DNA of 53,738 nt from Ga0074130 sp035565355 (GCA_035565355.1 DATMSM010000063.1:1-53738); one strand, 5' to 3'. Shown: positions 6,772 through 13,946, numbered from the stretch's first letter. Notes: generated by a model not told the origin, from the sequence alone. Translations and numbers: made by a program.

Positions 6772-7596
6772 TTACAGCCGCTCGGCAAATGCCTGTATGC
6801 GATCGGCGACTTCATCCAGCGCGCTCGCCGGCCATTCGCCCAGGGAGTGGCCGAGGCCGGGATAGTAATGCGCTGCGGCCACGCCGCCGGCAGCCTGATA
6901 CAGCGTCGCCATGCGCGTAGCCGTATCCGCCGGCAAGCGCGGATCGGCGCTGCCCTGGAACATGAGCAGCGGTGGCAGCTCGGCCGCTTCTCCACGTTCC
7001 AGCAGCAGCGGCGGATTGCCTTCGCGCATGATCGCCTCGCTGCCGAAGTACTGCTTGTGACAGGCCAGGATATCTGCGTAAGCAGCTTCCTGCGCCATGC
7101 GGTAGCGCGCCAGGGGATCCAGCACGCCCGAGCAGGTGATGACCCAGCTAAGTTGTGCATCGAAGTCGCGCAACTCATCCGGAATATCGGCCACATAGTC
7201 GGCATGTGCGGGACGCATGGCCGCCAACAGGATCAGATGGCCGCCGCTGGAAAAGCCGAGCCCGCCGATGCGCGCCGCATCGACGCCATATTCATCGGCA
7301 TGCCGCCTGAGCCAGCGTATCGCATAGTTGGCATCGCGCAGCGAAGCCGGATACTGGTGCGCCGGCGCCATGCGGAAATCGATGGACATGACCACAAAAC
7401 CGCGCGCCGCCAGCCGCTGCGCCATATAGGACGGCACCGTGCGATCGCCGGAGGTCCAGGCGCCGCCGTGCATGCAGAGCATGGCTGGGCGGCGCTCGCC
7501 CGGCTGCAGTTCGGCCGGGGCAAAGATCAGCGCCTTGAGCTCACGCCCCGCTACGCTGCGGTAGATGCATTCCCGGGTAAGCACCGTCTTTTGCAT
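6772..7596 (-). CDS. Alpha/beta hydrolase (esterase/carboxylesterase type)
   Basis: A 274-residue hydrolase. It has an oxyanion-hole HGGAW motif (MHGGAWTSGDR, about residue 40), the nucleophile elbow GFSSGG (about residue 120, G-x-S-x-G), a probable acid residue in QGSADPRLP and the histidine in GLGHSLGEW near the C-terminus. This is the BD-FAE/esterase-lipase architecture, and the natural substrate cannot be told. I chose ATG 7596 because the frame upstream of it overlaps mqo and lacks family similarity. It begins 25 bp after mqo ends, so the pair may be co-transcribed. Confidence 0.85.
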   Translation of the reverse strand: MQKTVLTRECIYRSVAGRELKALIFAPAELQPGERRPAMLCMHGGAWTSGDRTVPSYMAQRLAARGFVVMSIDFRMAPAHQYPASLRDANYAIRWLRRHADEYGVDAARIGGLGFSSGGHLILLAAMRPAHADYVADIPDELRDFDAQLSWVITCSGVLDPLARYRMAQEAAYADILACHKQYFGSEAIMREGNPPLLLERGEAAELPPLLMFQGSADPRLPADTATRMATLYQAAGGVAAAHYYPGLGHSLGEWPASALDEVADRIQAFAERL

Positions 7597-7621
7597 GCTG
7601 CGTCGTCCTGGCGACGGCGAC

Positions 7622-9109
7622 TCAAGCGGTCCCGGCCAGGCCGAGCATCTTGGCGCTGCGTGCATTGACTTCGCGATAGAGGGCGGCGTCCTGCTGCAAG
7701 TCCTTCTCGCGGGCCGGTACGATCTCGGCCAGGCGTGGGCCCCACTGCGCCTTGCGGTCGGCAAAGCAGCGCTCGATCAGGTCCAGCATCACAGAGACGC
7801 TGACCGACGCGCCAGGCGAAGCACCGAGCAAGGCAACCATGGAGCCGTCAGCGGCGGCGACCAGCTCGGTGCCGAACTGCAGGATGCCGCCGTGTTGCGC
7901 ATCCTTCTTGATGATCTGCACGCGCTGCCCGGCAATCTCGAGACGCCAGTCGGCCATTTCCGCTTCCGGATAAAGCTTGAGCAGGGCCTCGAAACGTTGC
8001 GCCTCCGACTGGCGCACTTCCTTGATGAGATAGCGCGTCAGATCCATGTTGTCGCGCGCGGCGGCAAGCATGGGGCCGATATTGCCCGGGCGCACCGAGC
8101 GCGGCAGATCGAGATAGGAACCATGCTTGAGGAATTTGGTGCTGAAGCCGGCGTAAGGCCCGAACAGCAGCGCGGTCCTGCCCTCCACCACGCGCGTGTC
8201 GAGGTGCGGCACCGACATGGGCGGCGCGCCCTTGGCGGCGCGGCTGTAGACCTTGGCATTATGCTGTTGTGCAATGTCCGGCGTATCGCAGCGCAGCCAT
8301 TGGCCGCTGACCGGGAAACCGCCATAGCCATGCCCCTCGGGAATGCCCGACATCTGCAGCAGCGGCAACGCACCGCCACCGCCGCCGAGAAACACGAAGC
8401 CGGCCTGCACTTCGCGCACCTCGCCGGTCACCGGATTGCGTATCGTCGCGCGCCAGCCTTTGGCATTGCGCTTGAGTCCGGTCACGCGCTGGCTGAAACG
8501 CAGGGTCGTGCCCGCCTGCCGGCCGAGATAGGTAAGCATCTGCTCGGTCAGCGTGCCGAAATTCACATCCGTGCCACCCTCAACGCGGGTCACGGCGATG
8601 GGCTCATCGCCCTTGCGGCCGCGCATCATGAGCGGAATCCAGCCCTCCATGGCGGCCCTGTCCTCGCTGTAGCGCATGCTGGCGAAACCGTGATGAAGAC
8701 TAAGCGCCTCATGACGCTTGCGCAGGAAGGCGACGTCGCGCTCGCCTTGCACAAAACTCATGTGCGGAATCGGATTGATGAAGTCGCGCACGGGCCCCAG
8801 GGAGCCCTTTGCCACCAGGTACGACCAGAACTGCTTGGACACCTCGAACTGGCTGTTGATCTGCACCGCTTTCTTGATGCAGACCGAACCATCGGCCGCC
8901 TGCGGCGTGTAGTTCATTTCACACAGGCCGGCGTGGCCGGTGCCTGCGTTGTTCCAGGGATTGGAGCTTTCGACGGCGCCGGCGTCGCGCAATTCGACGA
9001 TCTCCAGACGGAGATTGGGGTCGAGCTCCTTGAGCAGGGCGGCCAGGGTCGCGCTCATGATGCCCGCGCCGACCAGCAGGGCATCCACTTTTTCGATATG
9101 TTGCGTCAT
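7622..9109 (-). CDS. mqo: Malate:quinone oxidoreductase
   Basis: A 495-residue FAD enzyme of the Mqo family, which oxidises malate to oxaloacetate and passes electrons to the quinone pool at the membrane. The N-terminal dinucleotide motif is DALLVGAGIMSATLA. Family landmarks are NPWNNAGTGHAGLCEMNYTP (about residues 50-69), FLGGGGGALPLLQ and LLGASPGASVSVSVMLDL near the end. Length is normal. The start lies only 25 bp from a tRNA-Leu 3' fragment that marks the edge of an inserted element. The native promoter is therefore probably displaced, and expression may depend on element sequence. Confidence 0.95.
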   Translation of the reverse strand: MTQHIEKVDALLVGAGIMSATLAALLKELDPNLRLEIVELRDAGAVESSNPWNNAGTGHAGLCEMNYTPQAADGSVCIKKAVQINSQFEVSKQFWSYLVAKGSLGPVRDFINPIPHMSFVQGERDVAFLRKRHEALSLHHGFASMRYSEDRAAMEGWIPLMMRGRKGDEPIAVTRVEGGTDVNFGTLTEQMLTYLGRQAGTTLRFSQRVTGLKRNAKGWRATIRNPVTGEVREVQAGFVFLGGGGGALPLLQMSGIPEGHGYGGFPVSGQWLRCDTPDIAQQHNAKVYSRAAKGAPPMSVPHLDTRVVEGRTALLFGPYAGFSTKFLKHGSYLDLPRSVRPGNIGPMLAAARDNMDLTRYLIKEVRQSEAQRFEALLKLYPEAEMADWRLEIAGQRVQIIKKDAQHGGILQFGTELVAAADGSMVALLGASPGASVSVSVMLDLIERCFADRKAQWGPRLAEIVPAREKDLQQDAALYREVNARSAKMLGLAGTA

Positions 9110-9133
9110 TAACGCTTCGCTGAAATACGGAGA

Positions 9134-9159
9134 TGGTGCCGGGAACGGGACTTCAACCC
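9134..9159. repeat. Attachment-site copy of the tRNA-Leu 3' end
   Basis: TGGTGCCGGGAACGGGACTT is identical over 20 bp to 11126-11145, the CCA end, acceptor and T-arm of tRNA-Leu. A C/G mismatch, the shared AACCC and a second mismatch follow. The rest of the tRNA is missing, so this is a displaced 3' end, not a gene. Confidence 0.85.
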
Positions 9160-9187
9160 CTAGTGTTCACGCGGCTTACAGAGGGCC

Positions 9188-9205
9188 TGGGGAACTTTTG
9201 GGGAG
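9188..9205 (+). repeat. Two phased TGGGGA arm-type repeats (left end)
   Basis: TGGGGAA at 9188 and TGGGGAG at 9199, exactly 11 bp apart and in the same orientation, lie 29 bp inside the attachment-site copy. They match the triplet at the right end of the element in sequence, spacing and orientation. Confidence 0.65.
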
Positions 9206-9294
9206 CTGTTATTTAGCTTTTTTCCCAACAATTGTGTAATTTTAACCTAGCGGCCCAATTGTCTATAGCGCTTAGCTCACGAGCCATTGCCGCA

Positions 9295-10104
9295 TTAGCT
9301 ATCTGATAGCCCATAGGTTTCGGGAACGCTTATATCAAGAAATTGCCCCTTCTTACCTTTGTATCGCGAGGCAAGGTACCCATTGAGTTGCCCGTTGACC
9401 TCTACTAGATACTTAAATGCACGCCGCAATGACTCGATGCAGTTATCAGTGCAATCAACTAACGTTCCATATGTATGCTCGCCCAAGATGCCCTTAAGGT
9501 GAGCTTCGCTAGTCACAAAAGAAACTCCACTAGCTACGCCGGAAACAGCCATCGCAGGCTGAACCTTTTCAAAGTGGAGCGCAGAGCGCATGTTCCATGC
9601 ATTCAGCGCCTCAATGTAATTTTCTTGGGCCATTAAAAACTCAAGAATAATTTTTCGCCCAGCCGAGGATCGCAACAGAAAGGTCAGCTCCGATTCCGAC
9701 AGCGTAAATTTCTTCGTATCGAATTGAGCTGTAGGCCGAATAGAGAGAAAACGGCCTGGTTTTTCTAACTCAGGAAAAACATTGTTTTTCTGAATTAAAA
9801 CGATCGTGTTGATCTGGTTTATCAAGCATATTTTGAATCTATGCGCAGCCGCTCGCTCAACCTCAAAAGCTCGTATTCGCTCAGCCAGCCTTTGCAGCCA
9901 ATAGGCAACCATTGCCCCAAGCAAAGCCCCAATAAGGGTGCAAGCTCCATTAGCAATAGCATCCGTTGAAAGACCCCAAAGAGCAGTTGAAGTTTGCTCT
10001 TTAGCTTCTGAACATTGAACGACTACAGGCAAAGCCGAGTTACTTGTATAGACCGTGGACAGAGTACCGCCTTGCAGCGCAATTGGCGAAGGACATCCCT
10101 GCAT
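9295..10104 (-). CDS. Unknown membrane-anchored protein of the tRNA-Leu element
   Basis: A 269-residue protein I do not recognise. A GGGG Shine-Dalgarno lies 5 bp before the start. The first 25 or so residues are weakly hydrophobic, followed by one clear membrane helix (about residues 56-72, GACTLIGALLGAMVAYWL). A charged helical stretch (LAERIRAFEVERAAAHRF) and a mostly helical soluble region of about 190 residues come next. The composition is richer in Asn, Ile, Lys and Phe than the neighbours, and GC is lower, consistent with foreign origin. It is the second gene of a likely pair with 10189-10857. No catalytic motif is visible. Confidence 0.7.
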   Translation of the reverse strand: MQGCPSPIALQGGTLSTVYTSNSALPVVVQCSEAKEQTSTALWGLSTDAIANGACTLIGALLGAMVAYWLQRLAERIRAFEVERAAAHRFKICLINQINTIVLIQKNNVFPELEKPGRFLSIRPTAQFDTKKFTLSESELTFLLRSSAGRKIILEFLMAQENYIEALNAWNMRSALHFEKVQPAMAVSGVASGVSFVTSEAHLKGILGEHTYGTLVDCTDNCIESLRRAFKYLVEVNGQLNGYLASRYKGKKGQFLDISVPETYGLSDS

Positions 10105-10188
10105 ACATTCCCCTTTTTTTGCGACGTACTATGCACTGCAGTAATTCTCTCCCGCACAGGGCCGCTTGTCATTTCTACCACCGTACGA

Positions 10189-10857
10189 CTATTTCAATCC
10201 CTTGAAGTCTCGTGGCCCCACGTCAGTAAAGCTGGTGACGAAAACCTCTTGCGGCTTAATTGCAGTTTTACATTGCAGCACTGCAGCTGCAGCCAACTTT
10301 TGTGCCCGAACAAGCCCAACCCAGATTTCCTCCATTAATGCGTCTACCGCAGCGCGATCTCCTAGGTGAACGGACTCAATCAGTGCTTTAGCCGCATCAA
10401 TTTCAACCTGGACCCTAGCCAATTGCTCCCCAACTCGCCCTGGAAGCGCTACAAGGATTGGAAGGTCATTAGTATCGATACGAAAAGTGAGATCTTTAAT
10501 TTGCTGGATACGAGCCAACTTTTTATCGATCTGAAGATATTTAAACCCGTGCCTCTCATCGGAAAGGTTATAGCAAGCGGAGTACAACTCAAGCTCGAGA
10601 TGCTGAATCTTGACAAGGTTCTTAGCTGCCACGATGACAGCCAGCTGCCTTTCATCGCTGCGTTTCTGTTCGTACTGTTGTAGCGCAATCCATATCGCCG
10701 CGACAACAGCGCCAATTGTGCCAATTGCGCTTAGCGCACTCCACAGTTGTGCCCAGCTTGCCCACGCAGGAGTCCCCGCTTCAACGACAAGCATTCCTGC
10801 CATAAACGAGCCAACAACGCAGACAAATACCCAGCTGCATCCCAAGCCACTCTTCAT
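10189..10857 (-). CDS. Unknown two-helix membrane protein of the tRNA-Leu element
   Basis: A 222-residue protein I do not recognise. I chose ATG 10857 because of the strong AAGGAGG upstream; the longer frame to 10893 has none. Two membrane helices (about residues 5-28, and 36-58 around SAIGTIGAVVAAIWIAL) are followed by a charged helix (QQYEQKRSDERQ) and a soluble helical region of about 150 residues. This layout of short N-terminal membrane hairpin plus helical cytoplasmic part resembles that of the neighbouring element gene and is common among uncharacterised accessory genes on islands. No function is assigned. Confidence 0.7.
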   Translation of the reverse strand: MKSGLGCSWVFVCVVGSFMAGMLVVEAGTPAWASWAQLWSALSAIGTIGAVVAAIWIALQQYEQKRSDERQLAVIVAAKNLVKIQHLELELYSACYNLSDERHGFKYLQIDKKLARIQQIKDLTFRIDTNDLPILVALPGRVGEQLARVQVEIDAAKALIESVHLGDRAAVDALMEEIWVGLVRAQKLAAAAVLQCKTAIKPQEVFVTSFTDVGPRDFKGLK

Positions 10858-10905
10858 GCACCCTCCTTGTTTGAAGCAATTCCAGCTGCTCATGTTTATG
10901 TGACA

Positions 10906-10940
10906 ACGAGTTCAAGTCCGATCAGGAGACTTGAACTCGT
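10906..10940. repeat. 13-bp perfect inverted repeat upstream of the element genes
   Basis: ACGAGTTCAAGTC (10906-10918) and its reverse complement (10928-10940) flank a 9-bp spacer. It lies 50-80 bp before the start at 10857, where a promoter or operator would be. The arms resemble a tRNA T-arm (GTTCAAGTC). It could be an operator, a transcript hairpin or a recombination-derived remnant. Confidence 0.6.
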
Positions 10941-10997
10941 ACTATGAAAAACCTAGCTTCATCAGGGCACTAGCCTACCGGGCCAAGCTCAAATTTT

Positions 10998-11026
10998 TGG
11001 GGAATGTGTGGGGAAAAGTTGGGGAA
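10998..11026 (+). repeat. Three phased TGGGGAA arm-type repeats (right end)
   Basis: TGGGGAA occurs at 10998, 11009 and 11020, each 11 bp from the next, so all face the same side of the helix. Together with the pair at 9188-9205 this fits arm-binding sites of a tyrosine integrase, as in P and P' arms. The nearest attachment core is 100 bp away at tRNA-Leu. Confidence 0.65.
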
Positions 11027-11125
11027 CGCTCAAACAACGAAGAACGTAAGTGCCTGAAAACTCTTGCTAGAGCCGTCATGCCAATCGCATGAAAACCGTT
11101 TTAAATCATTGACTTACAAGAGTTG

Positions 11126-11214
11126 TGGTGCCGGGAACGGGACTTGAACCCGTATGGCCGATTAGGGCCGGCGGATTTTAAGTCCGCTGTGTATACCAAT
11201 TTCACCATCCCGGC
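11126..11214 (-). tRNA. tRNA-Leu(UAA)
   Basis: An 89-nt gene including an encoded CCA. The acceptor GCCGGGA pairs with TCCCGGC. The anticodon loop is CTTAAAA with anticodon TAA. The long variable arm is typical of Leu (class II). Its 3' end is the attachment site of the element at 9134-11126, and integration has kept the gene intact. Confidence 0.95.
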
Positions 11215-11234
11215 GGATGGGGACACAGCCGAGG

Positions 11235-11240
11235 ATTATA
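11235..11240 (-). promoter_or_regulatory. -10 box of tRNA-Leu
   Basis: A perfect TATAAT on the minus strand, about 21 bp before the mature 5' end of tRNA-Leu and followed by the GC-rich CCTCGGC discriminator usual for stable RNA promoters. No good -35 is visible at 16-18 bp. Confidence 0.6.
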
Positions 11241-11303
11241 GCGCCGCAAGTGCTGCAGACCGGTGCTTGCCTGCGTCTTTGCCGTCGGATGTGGCGTGAA
11301 TGA

Positions 11304-11346
11304 AAAAGGGAAAGTCTCCGGCAATCTGCCTTCAACTTTCCCTTTT
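11304..11346 (-). terminator. Terminator after the proximal tRNA-Gly
   Basis: A 12-bp perfect inverted repeat (AAAAGGGAAAGT / ACTTTCCCTTTT) with a 19-nt loop, followed by a T-run on the minus strand. It starts 4 bp after the tRNA-Gly 3' end. Its arms are nearly the same as those of the hairpin at 11535-11574. Confidence 0.75.
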
Positions 11347-11349
11347 ATT

Positions 11350-11425
11350 TGGAGCGGGATAAGAGTCTCGAACTCTCGACCTATACCTTGGCAAGGTATC
11401 GCTCTACCAACTGAGCTACTCCCGC
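11350..11425 (-). tRNA. tRNA-Gly(GCC), copy 1
   Basis: A 76-nt gene with encoded CCA. Anticodon GCC in the loop CTTGCCAAG. The acceptor 5' strand GCGGGAG faces ATCCCGC, leaving a G7-A66 mismatch at the base of the stem. The D-arm GTAGCTCAGTTGGTAGAG and T-loop TTCGAGA are normal. Confidence 0.92.
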
Positions 11426-11431
11426 AAAACC

Positions 11432-11506
11432 TGGAGGCGCGGGCCGGAGTCGAACCGACCTACACGGATTTGCAATCCGGTGCATAACCGCTTTGCTACC
11501 GCGCCC
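11432..11506 (-). tRNA. tRNA-Cys(GCA)
   Basis: A 75-nt gene with encoded CCA. The acceptor GGGCGCG pairs with CGCGCC; the anticodon is GCA in ATTGCAAAT. It lies 6 bp before tRNA-Gly copy 1, probably on the same transcript. Confidence 0.93.
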
Positions 11507-11534
11507 TTGCAAACTGACCAACTTACTTTGACTA

Positions 11535-11574
11535 AAAAGGGAAAGCTTTTGGTTTCCCTTGAGCTTTCCCTTTT
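11535..11574 (-). terminator. Hairpin between tRNA-Gly copy 2 and tRNA-Cys
   Basis: A 12-bp inverted repeat (AAAAGGGAAAGC / GCTTTCCCTTTT) with a T-run on the minus strand. It begins 10 bp after the distal tRNA-Gly. It is almost the same as the hairpin at 11304-11346, which suggests that a tRNA-Gly plus hairpin unit was duplicated. It could terminate, attenuate or direct processing. Confidence 0.65.
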
Positions 11575-11584
11575 AGCGGAATTC

Positions 11585-11660
11585 TGGAGAGGGAGAAGAG
11601 TCTCGAACTCTCGACCTATACCTTGGCAAGGTATCGCTCTACCAACTGAGCTACTCCCGC
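11585..11660 (-). tRNA. tRNA-Gly(GCC), copy 2
   Basis: A 76-nt gene, nearly the same as copy 1, with anticodon GCC and encoded CCA. The acceptor 5' strand GCGGGAG faces CTCCCTC, so position 7 now pairs (G-C) but C2 faces U71. Each of the two copies thus has one, different, acceptor mismatch. Confidence 0.9.
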
Positions 11661-11673
11661 AGAACAGGGGCGA

Positions 11674-11701
11674 ATTATAGAGACTTTATTTTTCCTGTCA
11701 A
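11674..11701 (-). promoter_or_regulatory. Sigma-70 promoter of the tRNA Gly-Cys-Gly cluster
   Basis: TTGACA (11696-11701), a 16-bp spacer and TATAAT (11674-11679), both perfect hexamers, followed by a GC-rich discriminator (TCGCCCCTG). This is a textbook stable-RNA promoter and probably under stringent control. Confidence 0.9.
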
Positions 11702-11736
11702 GAAAAATGACGAGGAAAATCTCTCGCGCCCACCGA

Positions 11737-12594
11737 CTATTCTTTGCCGCGCGCGAACAAGCCGCGCACGGCATCCTGGATATCCGTTGGCAGCACAACG
11801 GTCTTGGCATTCTCGGATGCTGCAAGACCATTGAGTGCAGCAAGATACTTTTCACCCAACAGATAACGCATCGAAGCGTCTTCACCGCCCAGCGCACTCG
11901 TCACACGACGGATCGCTTCGGCACTGGCCTCGGCCAATGTCACCTGCGCCTCGGCATCACGCCGTGATGATTCCAGCCGCGCTTCGGCTTGCAAAATGGC
12001 GGACTGTTTGATGCCTTCGGCCTTGGTCACCATGGCCTTGCGCTCGCGTTCGGCCGAGGCTTGTGCTTCCATTGCCTTCTGCATGGACTCGGAAGGATTG
12101 ATATCCTGAATTTCAACCGACTTGACCGCCAGGCCCCAGTCCACCGCCTCGTCGGCAATGCTTTCGCGCAGACGCGCCTTGATCTTGTCGCGGCTCGACA
12201 GCGCCTCGTCGAGCTCCATTTCGCCGATGACGGAGCGCAATGTGGTCATGATCAAGTTGCGGATGGCCTCGGAAAAGTCGACGACGCCGTATACCGCCTT
12301 GATCGGGTCCACGATCTTGATGAATGCAATCGCGTTGGTCACGACGACGGCGTTGTCACGCGTGATCACCTCTTGTTCCTGCACGTCGAGGATGATGTCC
12401 TTGGTGACCAGCTTGTAGGCAACCTTGTCGAGGTAGGGAATGATGATGCTGAGGCCGGGATGCAGGGTGCCGTGGTATTTGCCCAAGCGCTCGACGATCC
12501 ACTCCTCGCCCTGCGGCACGATACGTATGCCCTTGGCCAGGGTGACGACAACGAAGATGATGAATACAACGACAAGAACCAGGCCCTCTCCCAT
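11737..12594 (-). CDS. SPFH/band 7 protein, paraslipin (QmcA-like)
   Basis: A 285-residue stomatin-like membrane protein. One N-terminal membrane helix (residues 3-22) is followed by the band 7 domain, with IVPQGEEWIVERLGKYHGTL and an EQEVITRDNAVV segment, and then a coiled region rich in Ala, Glu and Lys (EAQASAERERKAMVTKAEGI). This is the slipin/QmcA arrangement. Such proteins form large ring assemblies in membrane microdomains. The NfeD-family partner is directly upstream (36 bp), the usual SPFH-NfeD pair. It lies just upstream of the tRNA cluster promoter and on the same strand. Confidence 0.92.
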   Translation of the reverse strand: MGEGLVLVVVFIIFVVVTLAKGIRIVPQGEEWIVERLGKYHGTLHPGLSIIIPYLDKVAYKLVTKDIILDVQEQEVITRDNAVVVTNAIAFIKIVDPIKAVYGVVDFSEAIRNLIMTTLRSVIGEMELDEALSSRDKIKARLRESIADEAVDWGLAVKSVEIQDINPSESMQKAMEAQASAERERKAMVTKAEGIKQSAILQAEARLESSRRDAEAQVTLAEASAEAIRRVTSALGGEDASMRYLLGEKYLAALNGLAASENAKTVVLPTDIQDAVRGLFARGKE

Positions 12595-12630
12595 TGCTTT
12601 CTCCCTGTTGAATGTTGCTTGCCTGAGTGC

Positions 12631-13074
12631 TCAGGCCTTGGTGATCGTGAGCAGCGTGCCCTCGACCTGAACGATGCGGACGCGCTCGCCGGCGGCGATC
12701 TCCTGATCCGAGATGCAGGTCCAGACTTCGCTACCGAGCAGCGGTTTCTGGAAGCGGACTTCGCCCTTCTGGAAAGGTGCGACTGCATGGATGAGCAGAC
12801 CGACTTCGCCGATGACATGGTTGTCGGCCATGCCGGCACGCGTCTTGTGCTGATTGGGCTTGAACACGCGGAACCAGCCGGCGACCAGAACGATAGAGAG
12901 GATCAGCCAGAGGCTGAGTTGCGCGGTCAGCCCGACGCTGGGAAGCAAGGCCAGCACGATGCCGACGGCGATGGCACTGAGGCCGAACCAGATCATGACG
13001 AAGAGCGGGACGGCCAGCTCACAGAGCAGCAGGATCACGCCGGCAACCACCCAGTACCACCATTCAACTTGCAT
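12631..13074 (-). CDS. NfeD-family membrane protein
   Basis: A 147-residue short-form NfeD. Three membrane segments (about residues 5-25, 27-45 and 50-68) precede a soluble OB-fold (about residues 80-145, with GEVGLLIHAVAPFQKGEVRF and GERVRIVQVEGTLLTI). It lacks the ClpP-like protease domain of the long forms. NfeD1b proteins are partners of paraslipins, and the gene next door is one, so a shared role in membrane-domain upkeep is likely. Confidence 0.9.
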   Translation of the reverse strand: MQVEWWYWVVAGVILLLCELAVPLFVMIWFGLSAIAVGIVLALLPSVGLTAQLSLWLILSIVLVAGWFRVFKPNQHKTRAGMADNHVIGEVGLLIHAVAPFQKGEVRFQKPLLGSEVWTCISDQEIAAGERVRIVQVEGTLLTITKA

Positions 13075-13163
13075 ACACGCTCCTGAAACGCCTATGGCAG
13101 CAGAGCAGGCAGCCTAGCTCAAATGCAGGGTGGCAGCAACTGACGAGGCTGACTGCCGAATTT

Positions 13164-13946
13164 CTAGCGCCCTGCGCGGCGCTGGCGCAGGCCTTCAAAC
13201 AGACACACGGCCGCCGCGGCGCCAACGTTCAGCGACTCGGTGGCGGCCGCCAGCGGAATGGTGGCGCGCAAGCTGGCGGCGGCTTGCAGGGCCGTTGATA
13301 GCCCTGCCCCTTCGTTACCGAACAGCCAGGCCACCGGGCGCTTGAGATCGAGCTGGTAAAGCGGCGTGGCATCATCCAGCACGGTGGCAATGCCGGGCAT
13401 GGAAAATTGCCCAAGCAGCTCCGGCAGATCCACCTGCTCGCGCAGGTTCAGGGCGAAATGCGCGCCCTGGGCGGCACGCAGCACACGCGGCGTCCAGACA
13501 CCCGCGCACCCCGGCCCGAGCAGGATGTCACGCACACCTGCCGCTGCCGCCGAGCGCAGGATGGAGCCGACATTGCCGGCATCCTGCACGGCGTCGAGCA
13601 TGACGCAGGTGTCCTGCGGCAGACTCGTATCGGCCTCGGGTATGGCAATCACGGCAGCGATGCCGGTCGGGGTCGCCACGCCGCTGAGTTCGCGGAACAG
13701 GCTGTCCTTGAGACACAGCGTGTCTGCATCGGAAAATGCCGCAAGCAAGGCCGTGACCTCGGCATTGGCCAGCCCGGATTCAGCCACCAGCAGGGTCTGT
13801 GGCCGTCCACCATGCTGGCGATAGACTTCCAGCAGGTGTATCCCGTCAATCAGCGTCTGCTGGCGCTGGCGTTGCTCGCGTGCGTTTTCGACCAGGCTGT
13901 GCAGCGACTTAAAGGTCGCGTTATCGCGCGACGTGATCTGCTTCAC
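13164..13946 (-). CDS. TrmH/SpoU-family RNA methyltransferase
   Basis: A 260-residue SPOUT methyltransferase. The N-terminal substrate-binding region begins ITSRDNATFKSL. The trefoil-knot domain has motif 1 LDAVQDAGNVGSILRSAAA (about residues 117-135), motif 2 LFGNEGAGLS (about 211) and motif 3 IPLAAATESLNVGAAAAVCL. It probably 2'-O-methylates a ribose in rRNA or tRNA using SAM; the site cannot be told. It overlaps rnhB by 4 bp (ATGA) and is the last gene of the lpx-rnhB cluster. Confidence 0.92.
   Translation of the reverse strand: MKQITSRDNATFKSLHSLVENAREQRQRQQTLIDGIHLLEVYRQHGGRPQTLLVAESGLANAEVTALLAAFSDADTLCLKDSLFRELSGVATPTGIAAVIAIPEADTSLPQDTCVMLDAVQDAGNVGSILRSAAAAGVRDILLGPGCAGVWTPRVLRAAQGAHFALNLREQVDLPELLGQFSMPGIATVLDDATPLYQLDLKRPVAWLFGNEGAGLSTALQAAASLRATIPLAAATESLNVGAAAAVCLFEGLRQRRAGR

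Larger units (their letters stand above)
9134..11126. mobile_element. Integrase-less tRNA-Leu element (CIME-like)
   Basis: Bounded on one side by the intact tRNA-Leu gene (3' end at 11126) and on the other by a copy of that gene's last 26 bp (9134-9159). The inside is visibly AT-richer than the flanks and holds two unknown genes on the minus strand. TGGGGAA repeats spaced 11 bp apart lie inside both ends, as expected for arm-type sites of a tyrosine integrase. No integrase, transposase or relaxase gene is present. It looks like a decayed island, or an element mobilised in trans (cis-mobilisable element). Confidence 0.8.

Noticed and set aside
7565..9112. Plus-strand reading frame of about 515 codons opposite mqo
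   Set aside because: Antisense shadow; mqo has full-length family similarity on the minus strand.
9134..9159. A second tRNA-Leu gene
   Set aside because: Only the 3' 26 bp are present; no anticodon arm, D-arm or 5' acceptor strand.
10015..10338. Plus-strand reading frames in the tRNA-Leu element
   Set aside because: They are Cys/Ser/Pro-rich, lack ribosome sites and lie opposite two frames that have good ribosome sites and membrane helices.
9200..11100. Prophage remnant
   Set aside because: No integrase, repressor, terminase or structural gene; only two membrane-protein genes and att-like repeats. An island or CIME fits better.
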